53,843 bases of DNA from Gammaproteobacteria bacterium. GTDB lineage: Bacteria > Pseudomonadota > Gammaproteobacteria > Steroidobacterales > Steroidobacteraceae. Below the pieces are notes generated by a model, which saw only the letters and a list, made by a program, of their open reading frames with translations, had not been told where the DNA came from and searched no databases. Positions 1 through 8,147 of the stretch are shown here, piece after piece. The translations under genes were made by a program, and so were the position numbers. How positions within the stretch are numbered: the first letter of the stretch is position 1; every line of letters starts with the position of its first letter. The stretch covers positions 1 to 53,843 of the forward strand of contig DAIDKA010000237.1 of the NCBI GenBank assembly GCA_027451085.1. Reading direction: 5' to 3'.

Positions 1-999
1 CACTTCTTCACCATGGGCGCCAGCGCCAATGTCAACGCTTTCTTCGGCATCGCCACCATGATCATCGGTGTGCCCACGGGCGTGAAGATCTTCAACTGGC
101 TGTTCACCATGTTCCGTGGTGAAGTCCGCTTCAGCGTGCCGGTGCTGTGGACGCTCGGTTTCATCGGCACCTTCGCCATCGGCGGCCTCACCGGCGTGCT
201 GCTGGCGATCCCGCCGGCCGACTATGTGCTGCACAACAGCCTGTTCCTGATCGCCCACTTCCACAATGTCATCATCGGCGGCGTGGTCTTCGGCGTCATG
301 GCCGGCTTCAACTACTGGTTCCCCAAGGCTTTCGGCTTCCGTCTGCATGAGGGCCTGGGCAAGGCGGTGTTCTGGTGCTGGTTCTTCGGCTTCTACCTGG
401 CCTTCATGCCCCTGTACGCACTCGGCCTGATGGGCGCCACCCGCCGCATGCAGCACTATTCTGATCCGGCCTGGCAGCCGTACATGATCGCGGCGTTCTG
501 TGGCGCGGTATTGATCTTCGTCGGCATCAACCTGAACCTGGTGCAGGTCTTCTGGAGCATCTACAAGCGCAAAGAGCTGGCCTGCGGCCCCGATCCGTGG
601 AACGGCCGCACCCTGGAGTGGAGCACCTCCTCCCCGCCGCCGCCCTGGAACTTCGCCGTCGAGCCGACAGTGCACGGCATCGATGCCTTCTGGGAGATGA
701 AGAAGGCGGCGGTCAATCCTGGTGGCGGCAATCCCTACGAGGCACAGGTGAACGGTAGGCCCGCGTATGCCTCCATCCACATGCCCAAGTCCTCCAGTGT
801 CGGGTTCATCGCCGCATTCTTCTCCGCGCTGATGGGCTTCGCCCTGATCTGGCACATCTGGTGGATGGCGCTGCTGGGGGTCCTGGCCGGCATCGGCGTG
901 CTGGTGGTGCATGCCTGGAACATGGACCGCGACACCGACATTCCCGCCTCGGAGCTTGAAGCCTTCGATCGGGCCCATCCCGGATACGGAGCCAAGTAA
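1..999 (+). CDS. cyoB: Cytochrome o ubiquinol oxidase subunit I (C-terminal part, cut by window edge)
   Basis: This is the C-terminal 332 residues of the haem-copper subunit of the bo3 quinol oxidase, which reduces oxygen to water and pumps protons across the inner membrane; E. coli CyoB has about 660 residues. The frame is open from base 1, so the ATG at 13 is internal. The visible part opens with HFFTMGASANVNAFFGI, and LIAHFHNVIIGG carries the paired histidines that bind haem in this family. Several hydrophobic segments and a soluble tail follow. The stop is directly followed by the next subunit's ATG, as in a cyoABCD operon. cyoA and the rest of cyoB lie outside the window. Confidence 0.95.
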   Translation, partial: HFFTMGASANVNAFFGIATMIIGVPTGVKIFNWLFTMFRGEVRFSVPVLWTLGFIGTFAIGGLTGVLLAIPPADYVLHNSLFLIAHFHNVIIGGVVFGVMAGFNYWFPKAFGFRLHEGLGKAVFWCWFFGFYLAFMPLYALGLMGATRRMQHYSDPAWQPYMIAAFCGAVLIFVGINLNLVQVFWSIYKRKELACGPDPWNGRTLEWSTSSPPPPWNFAVEPTVHGIDAFWEMKKAAVNPGGGNPYEAQVNGRPAYASIHMPKSSSVGFIAAFFSALMGFALIWHIWWMALLGVLAGIGVLVVHAWNMDRDTDIPASELEAFDRAHPGYGAK

Positions 1000-1638
1000 A
1001 TGAGCGGCGCCCATCACGCCACCGTGGATGCCCACGGTCATGCCATTCCGTTCAGCCAGCGTGGACCCGAGTCCATCGGGTCGATGATCAGCTTCGGCTT
1101 CTGGCTGTTCCTGCTCAGCGACATCGTGATCTTCTCGTCGCTGTTCGCGGCCTATGCGGTGCTCAACGGCCACACGGCCGGCGGACCCCACGGCTCGCAG
1201 ATCTTCGATCTCGGCGGAGTATTCAAAGAAACCAGCTGCCTGCTGCTCTCCAGCTTCACCTGCGGGCTGATGCTGATTGCGGCCGAGCGCAAGCAGATGA
1301 CCCGGTTCTACGGCTGGCTGGTCGTCACCTGGGTGCTGGGTGCGGCCTTCATCGGCTTCGAGGTCACGGAATTCCACGAGTTCGTGGTGAAGGGTTACGG
1401 TCCGACCCACAGCGCTTTCCTGACGGCGTTCTTCTCGCTGGTCGGCACCCACGGCTGCCATGTCACCAGCGGCCTCATCTGGCTGCTCGTCATGGCCGCC
1501 CAGGTTGCCACCCTCGGCATGAACCCGAAGGTACTGCGCCGTCTGTTCTGCTTCAGCCTGTTCTGGCACGCGCTCGACCTCGTCTGGATCGGCGTGTTCA
1601 CCATCGTTTATCTCGGTGCCTTCCATGTCCACGCATGA
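1000..1638 (+). CDS. cyoC: Cytochrome o ubiquinol oxidase subunit III
   Basis: A 212-residue integral membrane protein of the bo3 oxidase, matching the family length of about 205. Five hydrophobic helices are visible, with the typical SIGSMISFGFWLFLLSDIVIF near the start, the acidic helix around EVTEFHEFV, and SLVGTHGCHVTSGLIWLLVM, the conserved HGxHVxxGLxW-type motif of subunit III. The ATG follows the cyoB TAA without a gap and a GGAG lies nine bases upstream, inside cyoB, so translation is probably coupled. Its 3' end overlaps the start of cyoD by 14 bases. Subunit III stabilises the complex and has no catalytic centre of its own. Confidence 0.95.
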   Translation: MSGAHHATVDAHGHAIPFSQRGPESIGSMISFGFWLFLLSDIVIFSSLFAAYAVLNGHTAGGPHGSQIFDLGGVFKETSCLLLSSFTCGLMLIAAERKQMTRFYGWLVVTWVLGAAFIGFEVTEFHEFVVKGYGPTHSAFLTAFFSLVGTHGCHVTSGLIWLLVMAAQVATLGMNPKVLRRLFCFSLFWHALDLVWIGVFTIVYLGAFHVHA

Positions 1639-1996
1639 CTCGCACGCCCCTGCGGGCAACGATATCCACGACGCCAGCACCACCTATGGTTCATATATCT
1701 GGGGTCTGGGTCTCGCCATCATCCTGACGCTGGCGTCCTTCGCCTCGGTGGTGTTCCACTGGGTCTGGGGCCCCAGCGAGCCCATCCTGCTGGGCGTGCT
1801 CGCCATCGCCCAGATGGGCGTGCACCTGGTGTTCTTCATGCATGTGCATGCCGACGACGAGGGTGAGAACACTGTGCTCGCGCTCGGCTTCGGCGTCTTC
1901 GTCGTGGCCCTGGTGGTGTTCGGTTCGCTGATCATCATGCACAACCTCAGCTCGATCATGCCGACGATGGACCAGCTGATGCAGATGCAGCGGTAG
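1625..1996 (+). CDS. cyoD: Cytochrome o ubiquinol oxidase subunit IV
   Basis: A 123-residue membrane protein with three hydrophobic segments, slightly longer than E. coli CyoD (109). The segment IAQMGVHLVFFMHVHADDEG is the family hallmark. I chose the ATG at 1625, which overlaps the end of cyoC by 14 bases; an in-frame GTG at 1616 would add three residues. CyoD assists assembly of the CuB and haem site in subunit I. It is the last recognisable gene of the operon here: no cyoE (haem o synthase) follows, so that gene must be elsewhere or before the window. Confidence 0.93.
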   Translation: MSTHDSHAPAGNDIHDASTTYGSYIWGLGLAIILTLASFASVVFHWVWGPSEPILLGVLAIAQMGVHLVFFMHVHADDEGENTVLALGFGVFVVALVVFGSLIIMHNLSSIMPTMDQLMQMQR

Positions 1997-2171
1997 CCCC
2001 CGCGCGCAGAACGGGAGAACACAGCTCGACCTGGCCCAGGTTGTCTGGAGTAATACGCGGCAGCTCAGAAGCTGAAGGGTGGCCCGCGTCAGCGGGCAGC
2101 AAGGCCCGGGCCCCCAGGGTAAGCGGATGGAGATTGCCCCCGGCGTGAGGCCCGGCAGTGGATGACCTGGA
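1997..2171. other. Structured intergenic region between cyoD and trmO
   Basis: No gene seen. The 175 bases separate two convergent genes and hold at least three short perfect hairpins: CAGCT/AGCTG at 2061-2074, GCCCGC/GCGGGC with a GTCA loop at 2082-2097, and the self-complementary GGCCCGGGCC around 2103-2112. None has a T-run, so these could be factor-dependent termination structures or simply RNA structure protecting the operon 3' end. Confidence 0.4.
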
Positions 2172-2978
2172 TCATGGCAGCGGCCACAGCGCCGTGAATT
2201 CACGGTGCAGCCCCGGCGCCGGGTCATCGCCGGATTCCAGCTGCGCCTTGCGGTAGCCGCTGCGTACACGCCGCACCGCCACGTTGCGTTGCGCCACGAT
2301 GAAGTCGATCCGCCAGTCTTTCACTGCCAGCTGCAGTCCGCCGTTGGCCGGTCTGATGCGTCGGTAGGGATGTGGCTGCGGCCCGAGTTTCAGGGTCGAG
2401 GCAATCCGTTCCTGCAGGTCATAGCTCAGGCGCGGCGCAATCCATGCCAGCTGCGCCTGCGCGAGCGGCTCGAACCGGATCTCCCAGGACTGCACCGGGT
2501 CCTGCGCTGCGGCGAGCCAGCCGCTGTGGGCCTGCGGGAAGGCATCGGTGTACGGCACGTACGGCTTGATGTCGAACACCGGCGTGCCGTCCAGCAGGTC
2601 CACGCCCTGGACATGTACGTCGAGGCCGTCCACACGCAGCAGCTTCAGGACCGACAGCCCGAGCGGATTGGGACGGTGTGGCGCGCGCGTCGAAAACACG
2701 CCCTTGCGGCCGGTGGCGCTGCGCGGCGGCAGCACCTTGGGCCGCCAGCCCGCATTGCGGTCGAACCAGAAGATCACCCAGATGCGCTCCCAGCCTTCCA
2801 GGTCCTCCAGCGCATGTTCGTAATGGTGGCCGGGCAGCAGCTCGATGACCCCCACGGCTTGCTGGCTGGCGGCCGGCTGGCGCGGCGCCTCGACCTTGGT
2901 GCCGAAGTGCGAGCGCAGGTGGCCGATGGGCGCCAGGGTCAGAGTGGGAGAGGGCGAGTCCGTTGAGGGCTGTGACAT
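2172..2978 (-). CDS. trmO: tRNA (N6-threonylcarbamoyladenosine-37-N6)-methyltransferase TrmO
   Basis: A 268-residue member of the UPF0066/TsaA family (E. coli TrmO about 235), a beta-barrel SAM enzyme that methylates t6A37 in threonine tRNA. The hallmark RAPHRPNPLGLSVLKL is present, preceded by WERIWVIFWFDRN and followed by GVDLLDGTPVFDIKPYVPY, all typical of the family. The ATG at 2978 (MSQPSTD) is preferred: the frame stays open for about 1 kb upstream, but that part is antisense to the neighbouring genes and matches nothing. It is divergent from the cysteine-rich protein gene, with only 39 bases between the starts, and convergent with cyoD. Confidence 0.9.
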   Translation of the reverse strand: MSQPSTDSPSPTLTLAPIGHLRSHFGTKVEAPRQPAASQQAVGVIELLPGHHYEHALEDLEGWERIWVIFWFDRNAGWRPKVLPPRSATGRKGVFSTRAPHRPNPLGLSVLKLLRVDGLDVHVQGVDLLDGTPVFDIKPYVPYTDAFPQAHSGWLAAAQDPVQSWEIRFEPLAQAQLAWIAPRLSYDLQERIASTLKLGPQPHPYRRIRPANGGLQLAVKDWRIDFIVAQRNVAVRRVRSGYRKAQLESGDDPAPGLHREFTALWPLP

Positions 2979-3017
2979 CCCGAGGTTTTTACGCCATGGC
3001 TTCACCACAGGTAAAGT

Positions 3018-3587
3018 ATGGCCATGAGCCATTCGCCCAAGGATCCGGCGGCGCCGAAAGCCTCGAGCAAGCCTTGCACCGGCTGCGACGGTCCGCGTCT
3101 GAGCGGCTGCGACATCACCCAGTGCGAGGGCATGTGCTGCTACGACGGTGTCTACCTTGAACCGCAGGAGGAGGATTTCCTGCGTGAACTGGTCGCCACG
3201 GTCCCTGAGCTGCGGGAGGGTCTGCCCGAGGAGTTCATCGTCGATGGCTACTGGGATGGGGAGCATCTGGGACGCAAGACCGCTGTGCGGCCCGAGCATT
3301 ACCGCAATCCGGACTTCCCTGCATATTTCACCCGCACGCGTTGCGTCTTCGGAGACTCTCAAGGCTACTGCCGCCTGGAGTCCTTTGCCCGTGCCCGTGA
3401 CCAGCATCCCTGGACCTTCAAGCCGGCCGTGTGCTGGATGTTTCCCCTGCATGACAGCGAGGACGGCCGGCCTGAACCACCGCCGCTCAGTCCGGCGGAT
3501 GATCCCTGGCGCACCGAGAACTACCCGGGCCACACCACCTCTACGCATTGCGGCCGCCATCGGCAGAATGGCAAGCCCTGGCGCTAA
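3018..3587 (+). CDS. Uncharacterised cysteine-rich protein, possibly truncated by an in-frame TAA
   Basis: A 189-residue soluble protein with an N-terminal cysteine cluster: CTGCDG, GCDITQC and GMCCYDG within about 25 residues, then isolated cysteines at CVFGD, GYCRLES and VCWMF and a final HCGRH. The arrangement suggests a bound zinc or iron-sulfur cluster, as in small YkgJ/DUF3109-like proteins, but I cannot name the family. The frame stops at TAA 3585-3587 and then stays open for 35 codons, through EIEYLKQAKSLP, to TGA 3693-3695. That extension has normal codon use and looks like the true C-terminus, so the gene may carry a nonsense mutation that removes its tail. Start ATG 3018; ATG 3024 is an alternative. 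Confidence 0.65.
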   Translation: MAMSHSPKDPAAPKASSKPCTGCDGPRLSGCDITQCEGMCCYDGVYLEPQEEDFLRELVATVPELREGLPEEFIVDGYWDGEHLGRKTAVRPEHYRNPDFPAYFTRTRCVFGDSQGYCRLESFARARDQHPWTFKPAVCWMFPLHDSEDGRPEPPPLSPADDPWRTENYPGHTTSTHCGRHRQNGKPWR

Positions 3588-3695
3588 GCCCTGGCGGACG
3601 AGATCGAATACCTGAAACAGGCGAAGTCGCTGCCCATCCTGGGATCGCCGGGGCATACGGTCGACGAACTGTTGAGGCCGAAGCCCAAGCCCTGA
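3588..3695 (+). pseudogene. Apparent orphaned C-terminal tail of the cysteine-rich protein gene
   Basis: 35 codons in the same frame as the gene ending at 3587, directly after its TAA. The translation ALADEIEYLKQ...GSPGHTVDELL...KPKP ends in TGA at 3693. It reads as a helix plus a short proline and lysine-rich end, with no start codon or ribosome binding site of its own. The simplest reading is that TAA 3585-3587 replaced a sense codon such as TAC or TAT (Tyr). A sequencing error is possible. Confidence 0.5.
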
Positions 3696-3753
3696 GGCAG
3701 GCGAGGATCCGCAGCGGGCTGCCAGCAGGTCTGTGTTCCTTGGAGGATGTTTC

Positions 3754-4470
3754 ATGTCACCCAAAGCAGATGTTCCTGCCGTTGCCACGATCCTGCTCAT
3801 CGGCGCTTCGCGTGGCCTGGGCCTCGCCATGGCGGCGCAGTTCCTCAAGAAGGGCTGGAATGTCACCGGTACCGTGCGGGCGGGCTCAGGCCGAACCGGG
3901 CTGCATGACCTCGCAGACCAATACCCGGGACGCGTCGGGATCGGGACACTGGACATCACCGACACGGCCCAGATTGCAGCGCTGCGGCAGCGCCTTGCCG
4001 GCAGCAGCTTTCAGATGCTGTTCGTGAACGCGGGTGTCACCAACAAGGAAACCGACACCATCGGCAACGTGACGACCGATGAGTTCGTCCGGGTCATGAT
4101 CACGAATGCCCTGAGCCCCATGCGCGTGGTCGAGTCATTGCAGGACCTGGTCACTGCCGATGGCTTGATTGGAATCATGTCCTCCGGTCAGGGCAGCATC
4201 GCCAATAATGAGACCGGCATGCGCGAGGTCTATCGCGGCAGCAAGTCCGCCCTCAACCAGTTCATGCGCAGTTACGCCGCCCGCAATTCCGGCTCCGCGC
4301 GAGCGCTGGTGCTGATGGCGCCCGGCTGGGTGCGCACGGACATGGGCGGTCCCGATGCGCGCCTGACCATCGAAGAGAGCATCCCGGCCCTCGTGGATAT
4401 CCTGTTCGCCAAGCGCAGCAGACCGGGCCTCGAATACCTCGATTATCTCGGCCGGACTGTTCCCTGGTAG
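3754..4470 (+). CDS. Short-chain dehydrogenase/reductase
   Basis: A 238-residue classical SDR with a Rossmann fold using NAD(P)H. Visible motifs: the nucleotide-binding GASRGLG near residue 18, DITD after the fourth strand, NAG, the active-site serine strand IMSSGQGS, and the catalytic YRGSK (YxxxK). After that comes APGWVRTDMGG, typical of SDRs related to C-factor/CsgA-like proteins. The ATG at 3754 has a perfect GGAGG (3742-3746) seven bases upstream, so the in-frame GTG at 3733 was rejected. The gene ends 34 bases before the convergent PQQ dehydrogenase. The substrate cannot be told from sequence. Confidence 0.88.
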   Translation: MSPKADVPAVATILLIGASRGLGLAMAAQFLKKGWNVTGTVRAGSGRTGLHDLADQYPGRVGIGTLDITDTAQIAALRQRLAGSSFQMLFVNAGVTNKETDTIGNVTTDEFVRVMITNALSPMRVVESLQDLVTADGLIGIMSSGQGSIANNETGMREVYRGSKSALNQFMRSYAARNSGSARALVLMAPGWVRTDMGGPDARLTIEESIPALVDILFAKRSRPGLEYLDYLGRTVPW

Positions 4471-4504
4471 GGATCGAGACCTGACGCTCGTTGGTGCAGG
4501 CCGC

Positions 4505-6592
4505 TCACCGTACCGGTGAGCCCGCCGCCTGCGCCGCCTTGGCCTGGTTGGCGCGCTCGACCAGGTATGCTCGTATGCTTTCCAGCTGTGCCGGTGTGAC
4601 CTTGCCCTTGAAGGACGCCATGCCACCCGCCTGCATCACCCCGTCGAGCACGATGGAACGTATGACCTCCGGGGTGTTGATGGCAGGGGAGTAGCGCAGG
4701 TCCGGGAACATGTCGCGGTTGGCGTAGGACGTGTCGTGGCACACTGCGCAGTGGCTCTGGAACTGGTCCTGGCCTGCGGCGATCACCTGCTTCGATGCCG
4801 TGGATGGCGGAGGGTTCAGCACGCGCGGTGGCGGTGGAGGCGGTGCTGGTGGCAGGCTGGCGGTGCCGTTCAGCTTGAACACCAGCAGCCGCGACTGATT
4901 GCTCATGCCGAAGGGCACAAGGCCGTAGCCGGCTTCCACCGCGATATATTCCTCACCGCCGGTTTCATATGCGGCCGCCGCGGCCACCACGCCGGTCTGG
5001 GCCTCGAAGGACCACAGCTGCCGGCCGCTGTCGGCGCGGTAGGCGACAAAGCGTCCCTTGTTCGTTCCCTGAAACACCAGCCCGCCCGCGGTGGACAGCG
5101 TGCCCCCGCCGATGGTGCCCAGTGGCGGGGTTTGCCACGCCTCCTGCTGCTTGACCGGGTCCCAGGCGACGAGCCGCGAAATCGCCGTACGCGGCGCCTT
5201 GGACTTCAGGTCATCGTAGAGGCTCGCAGGCACCGGGAAGGCAAGACCTGTGATCGACGACATGGGCCTGGGGTGGAAACTGTCCGCGCTCTGCACTCCC
5301 ATGCTGGTGCTGATGGCCGAGAAGTACACCAGCCCGGTCTGCGGGTCGTAAGAGGCCGGATGCCAGGAGTGCGCACCCTGCCCGCCCGGCTCCACGATGG
5401 TGGCCTTGCCGGTGATGTCATAGCGGTCGGCGGGATTAATCTCGGGTCGGCCCGTGACAGGATCGATGCCCTTGGTCCAGCTGGTGGGCACGAAGTTCTT
5501 CGCCGATACCATCTTTCCGGTCCTGGCATCCAGCACGTAGAAAATCCCGTTCTTCGACGCCTGCATCACCACGCGGCGTGGCTTGCCGGCGATATTGAGC
5601 GTTGCCACGATCAAGGGTGAGGTGGCGTCGTAGTCCCATTCCTCGCCTGGCGTCTGCTGGTAATGCCAGACATACCTGCCGGTGTCAGGGTTCACGGCGA
5701 TGATCGAGGCCACAAAGAGGTTGTCGCCGCCGCCGCTGCCGCGATACTTGCGGTTCCAGGGCGAGCCGTTGCCGGTGCCGAAGTACAGCAGATTGAGCGT
5801 GGGGTCATACACCATGCCGTCCCACACGGTGCCACCGCCACCATACTTCCACCACTGGCCGCTCCAGGTGCTGGCGGCGAGTTTCATCTGCGGGGTCTCG
5901 AAGCCCTTGGCGGGATTGCCCGGCACGGTATGAAAACGCCACAGCCGCTTGCCGGTGTGCGCATCGAACGCCGATATATATCCGCGCACCCCGAACTCAC
6001 CACCGGCGTTGCCGATGATCACCTTGCCGTTGATGATCCGCGGCGCGCCGGTGCTGGTCACCGGCATGCCATGATCCAGAGTGAGGGTCTTCCAGACCAC
6101 GGCGCCGGTTTTCGCGTCGAGCGCCACCAGCCAGCCGTCGTAAGTGCCCACATAGATCCTTCCCTGCCACGCGGCGACACCGCGGTTGACCACATCGCAG
6201 CAGCCGCGGCCGGCGAATTCCCCCGGCACCTTGGGGTCATAGGTCCATAGCCGCCGGCCGGTCGCGGCGTCGAAGGCTTCGACCTTGCTCCAGGCCGTGG
6301 ACAGGTATATGACGCCGTCGACGACCAGCGGGGTGGCCTCCTGGCCGCGGTTGGTGTCGAAGTCGGCGTACCAGGCGAGCCGCAGCCGGTCCACGTTGTC
6401 GGTGTTGATGGAGGTCAGCGGGCTGAAGCGCTGCTCCTCGTAGTTGCGTCCGACGGTGAACCACTGGCCGGGTTCTGCATCGGCGCTGCTCACGCGGGCC
6501 GCGGTGACGGCGGCGGCAGAATCACCGGCCTGTGCCGTGGAACCCGCCGCCAGAGCGAGCGCCGCGCCCAGAATCCATGCACAATTCGTCAT
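4505..6592 (-). CDS. PQQ-dependent alcohol dehydrogenase with C-terminal cytochrome c (quinohaemoprotein, lanthanide-type signature)
   Basis: A 695-residue periplasmic enzyme. It has a signal peptide (MTNCAWILGAALALAAGSTAQA), an eight-bladed PQQ propeller (about residues 40-570) and a C-terminal cytochrome c domain with CAVCH at 615-619 and a likely axial Met near 658. Other family marks are the vicinal disulfide CC at 131-132, GTGNGSPWN (Asn 275, metal ligand region) and EEWDYDATSP. In that last motif Asp320 is the catalytic base, and Asp322 sits where lanthanide-dependent XoxF/PedH enzymes carry an extra Asp while calcium enzymes usually do not. It oxidises an alcohol and passes electrons through its own haem. 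Start ATG 6592, with a G-rich ribosome site just upstream. Divergent from the DLH-like gene. Confidence 0.93.
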   Translation of the reverse strand: MTNCAWILGAALALAAGSTAQAGDSAAAVTAARVSSADAEPGQWFTVGRNYEEQRFSPLTSINTDNVDRLRLAWYADFDTNRGQEATPLVVDGVIYLSTAWSKVEAFDAATGRRLWTYDPKVPGEFAGRGCCDVVNRGVAAWQGRIYVGTYDGWLVALDAKTGAVVWKTLTLDHGMPVTSTGAPRIINGKVIIGNAGGEFGVRGYISAFDAHTGKRLWRFHTVPGNPAKGFETPQMKLAASTWSGQWWKYGGGGTVWDGMVYDPTLNLLYFGTGNGSPWNRKYRGSGGGDNLFVASIIAVNPDTGRYVWHYQQTPGEEWDYDATSPLIVATLNIAGKPRRVVMQASKNGIFYVLDARTGKMVSAKNFVPTSWTKGIDPVTGRPEINPADRYDITGKATIVEPGGQGAHSWHPASYDPQTGLVYFSAISTSMGVQSADSFHPRPMSSITGLAFPVPASLYDDLKSKAPRTAISRLVAWDPVKQQEAWQTPPLGTIGGGTLSTAGGLVFQGTNKGRFVAYRADSGRQLWSFEAQTGVVAAAAAYETGGEEYIAVEAGYGLVPFGMSNQSRLLVFKLNGTASLPPAPPPPPPRVLNPPPSTASKQVIAAGQDQFQSHCAVCHDTSYANRDMFPDLRYSPAINTPEVIRSIVLDGVMQAGGMASFKGKVTPAQLESIRAYLVERANQAKAAQAAGSPVR

Positions 6593-6605
6593 GAGCCCCC
6601 CCCTC

Positions 6606-6649
6606 ACAGTTGGTGGAAACTGTAGGCTTGCGTCGTTGCTGTGGCAACG
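6606..6649. promoter_or_regulatory. Two palindromes in the divergent ADH/DLH promoter region
   Basis: The 111-base region between the divergent starts holds two perfect inverted repeats: ACAGTT-N6-AACTGT at 6606-6623 and CGTTGC-TGTG-GCAACG at 6634-6649. Either could bind a dimeric regulator acting on both genes. No regulator gene lies next to them. Confidence 0.4.
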
Positions 6650-6703
6650 CCAGACTCGTGGCAGGAAGTGCGGCAGGGGGCCGCCAAACAACCGGAGAGC
6701 GCC

Positions 6704-7579
6704 ATGTGCGATCAAGACACCTTTGAAGACATGATCCAGTACCAGCGCCAATCCTCAGCGCTGTCCCGCCGCCAGTTCGGCAGCCTTGCCGCCGGCGCCG
6801 GTCTGCTGTCGCTGCTGCCGGTGGCCAATGCGGCCGAGACCGAAGGTCACGATGTCGAGATCAAGACCCCGGATGGCACCGCGGACGCGTACTTCGTGCA
6901 CCCGGCCACGGGCAGGCATCCCGCCGTGCTGATGTGGCCGGATATCTTCGGCCTGCGCCCCACGTTCAAGCAGATGGCCACGCGCCTGGCGCAGTCCGGC
7001 TATTGCGTGCTGGTGGTGAATCCCTTCTACCGGCTGAAGAAAGCACCGACCTCGCCCGAGCATGCGGACTTCAGCAATCCGGACGTCGCCAAGATGCTGA
7101 CATCCGAGATGAACTCGCTGACGCCTGCCACCGTGGCGATGGACGGCAAGGCCTTCCTGGCCTGGCTCGGCAGGCAACCCTCGGTGGATGACAAGAAGAA
7201 GTGGGGCGTGACCGGTTACTGCATGGGCGGGCCGTTCACGATCCGCGTGGCCGCGCAGTTCCCGGACCGCATCGGCGCCCTGGCTTCCTTCCACGGCGCC
7301 TTCCTCGTGACTGATCAGCCGGACAGTCCGCACCTGCTGGTGGCGAAGACCCACGCCGCGGCGCTGATCGCCATCGCGGGTAGTGACGACCAGAAGCAGC
7401 CCGACGCCAAGGACAAACTCGAAGCCGCCTACACCCAGGCGGGTCTGCCGCACACCGTCAAGGTGTACCAGGGCGCCATGCATGGCTGGTGTCCGACCGA
7501 TTCCCGGGTCTACAACCACGACCTGGCGGAAGACGCCTGGGCGCGGCAGCTGGAACTGTTCAGGAAGGCGTTGGTCTGA
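6704..7579 (+). CDS. Tat-exported dienelactone hydrolase family protein
   Basis: A 291-residue alpha/beta hydrolase. The N-terminus has a twin-arginine signal (LSRRQFGSLAAGAGLLSLL, cleavage after ANA), so the folded enzyme is probably periplasmic. WPDIFGLRP matches the oxyanion-side loop of dienelactone hydrolases; the nucleophile is the Cys of GYCMGG, and the GAMHGW histidine completes the triad together with an Asp, perhaps in AGSDDQ. ATG 6704 has GGAG six bases upstream; an in-frame ATG at 6641 would place the Tat signal too far inside. Cytoplasmic carboxymethylenebutenolidases degrade chlorocatechols, but the exported form and the divergent PQQ dehydrogenase suggest hydrolysis of an ester or lactone formed in the periplasm (inference). 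Confidence 0.85.
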   Translation: MCDQDTFEDMIQYQRQSSALSRRQFGSLAAGAGLLSLLPVANAAETEGHDVEIKTPDGTADAYFVHPATGRHPAVLMWPDIFGLRPTFKQMATRLAQSGYCVLVVNPFYRLKKAPTSPEHADFSNPDVAKMLTSEMNSLTPATVAMDGKAFLAWLGRQPSVDDKKKWGVTGYCMGGPFTIRVAAQFPDRIGALASFHGAFLVTDQPDSPHLLVAKTHAAALIAIAGSDDQKQPDAKDKLEAAYTQAGLPHTVKVYQGAMHGWCPTDSRVYNHDLAEDAWARQLELFRKALV

Positions 7580-7638
7580 CGGGCAGACGGCTGGAGCAGG
7601 CCCGTCCGGACCTGCCTCGGCTGCCAGCCTGACAAGGA

Positions 7639-7662
7639 GGCGGGCCCGGGGCGGGGCCCGCC
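7639..7662. terminator. GC-rich hairpin between convergent genes
   Basis: Perfect 9-bp stem GGCGGGCCC/GGGCCCGCC with a 6-base loop (7648-7653), placed between the ends of the DLH-like gene (7579) and the convergent GlsB-like gene (7704). There is no T-run on either side, so it is a candidate bidirectional terminator or 3'-end stabiliser rather than a classical intrinsic terminator. Confidence 0.45.
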
Positions 7663-7703
7663 TGAAACAGCTGGAGGCCGGTTTTGTTCCTGGAACGAGG
7701 ACT

Positions 7704-7958
7704 TCAGCCCTTCTTGCCGAAGAGTGCGTGGTAGATCAGCAGCACGATGACGGCTCCCACCACGGCTACCACCAGGCTGTAGATGTTCAGGCCCGTGACG
7801 CCATGTGCGCCGAAGAAGCTGAACAGCCAGCCGCCGACGACCGCGCCGATCACGCCCAGGATGATGTCGAGGAACAAGCCCTCGCCGCGCTTGTTGACGA
7901 TCTTGCTGCCGATGAAGCCTGCGACCAGCCCCAGGACGATCCATGCGATGAATCCCAT
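7704..7958 (-). CDS. GlsB/YeaQ/YmgE family membrane protein
   Basis: An 84-residue protein of the transglycosylase-associated (GlsB/YeaQ/YmgE) family. Three hydrophobic helices are visible: GFIAWIVLGLVAGFIGSKIV, then ILGVIGAVVGGWLFSFFG, then a final segment starting NIYSLVVAVVGAVIVLL. The glycine-rich first two and GxxGSKIV followed by a positive turn are typical, as is the length. The ATG at 7958 has an AAGGAG ribosome site close upstream. Members are often induced by general or envelope stress, but their biochemical role is unknown. It stands alone, convergent with the DLH-like gene. Confidence 0.88.
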   Translation of the reverse strand: MGFIAWIVLGLVAGFIGSKIVNKRGEGLFLDIILGVIGAVVGGWLFSFFGAHGVTGLNIYSLVVAVVGAVIVLLIYHALFGKKG

Positions 7959-8147
7959 GTCTGCTCCTTACTGATTGCCAATTGAACCTGAAGAATCACT
8001 GCGCCGCGCTCGAACCGGCGCACCCGCCGCGTGCCGGTGCCGTGGGTGAGGTCCTGGGCACCACTGTGATGAGGTCGCGGCTGACGCATACTACCTGCTT
8101 TACGTGGCGTTGCCCTGATCAGCACGGGATCCGGCGCAGCTACGCAA

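Noticed and set aside
2061..2112. Hairpin row after cyoD as a riboswitch
   Set aside because: No known riboswitch core was recognised, and the region lies between convergent 3' ends where a riboswitch would have no downstream gene.
2979..3965. Upstream extension of trmO by about 330 codons
   Set aside because: The extension is antisense to the cysteine-rich and SDR genes and unlike TrmO proteins. ATG 2978 gives the family length.
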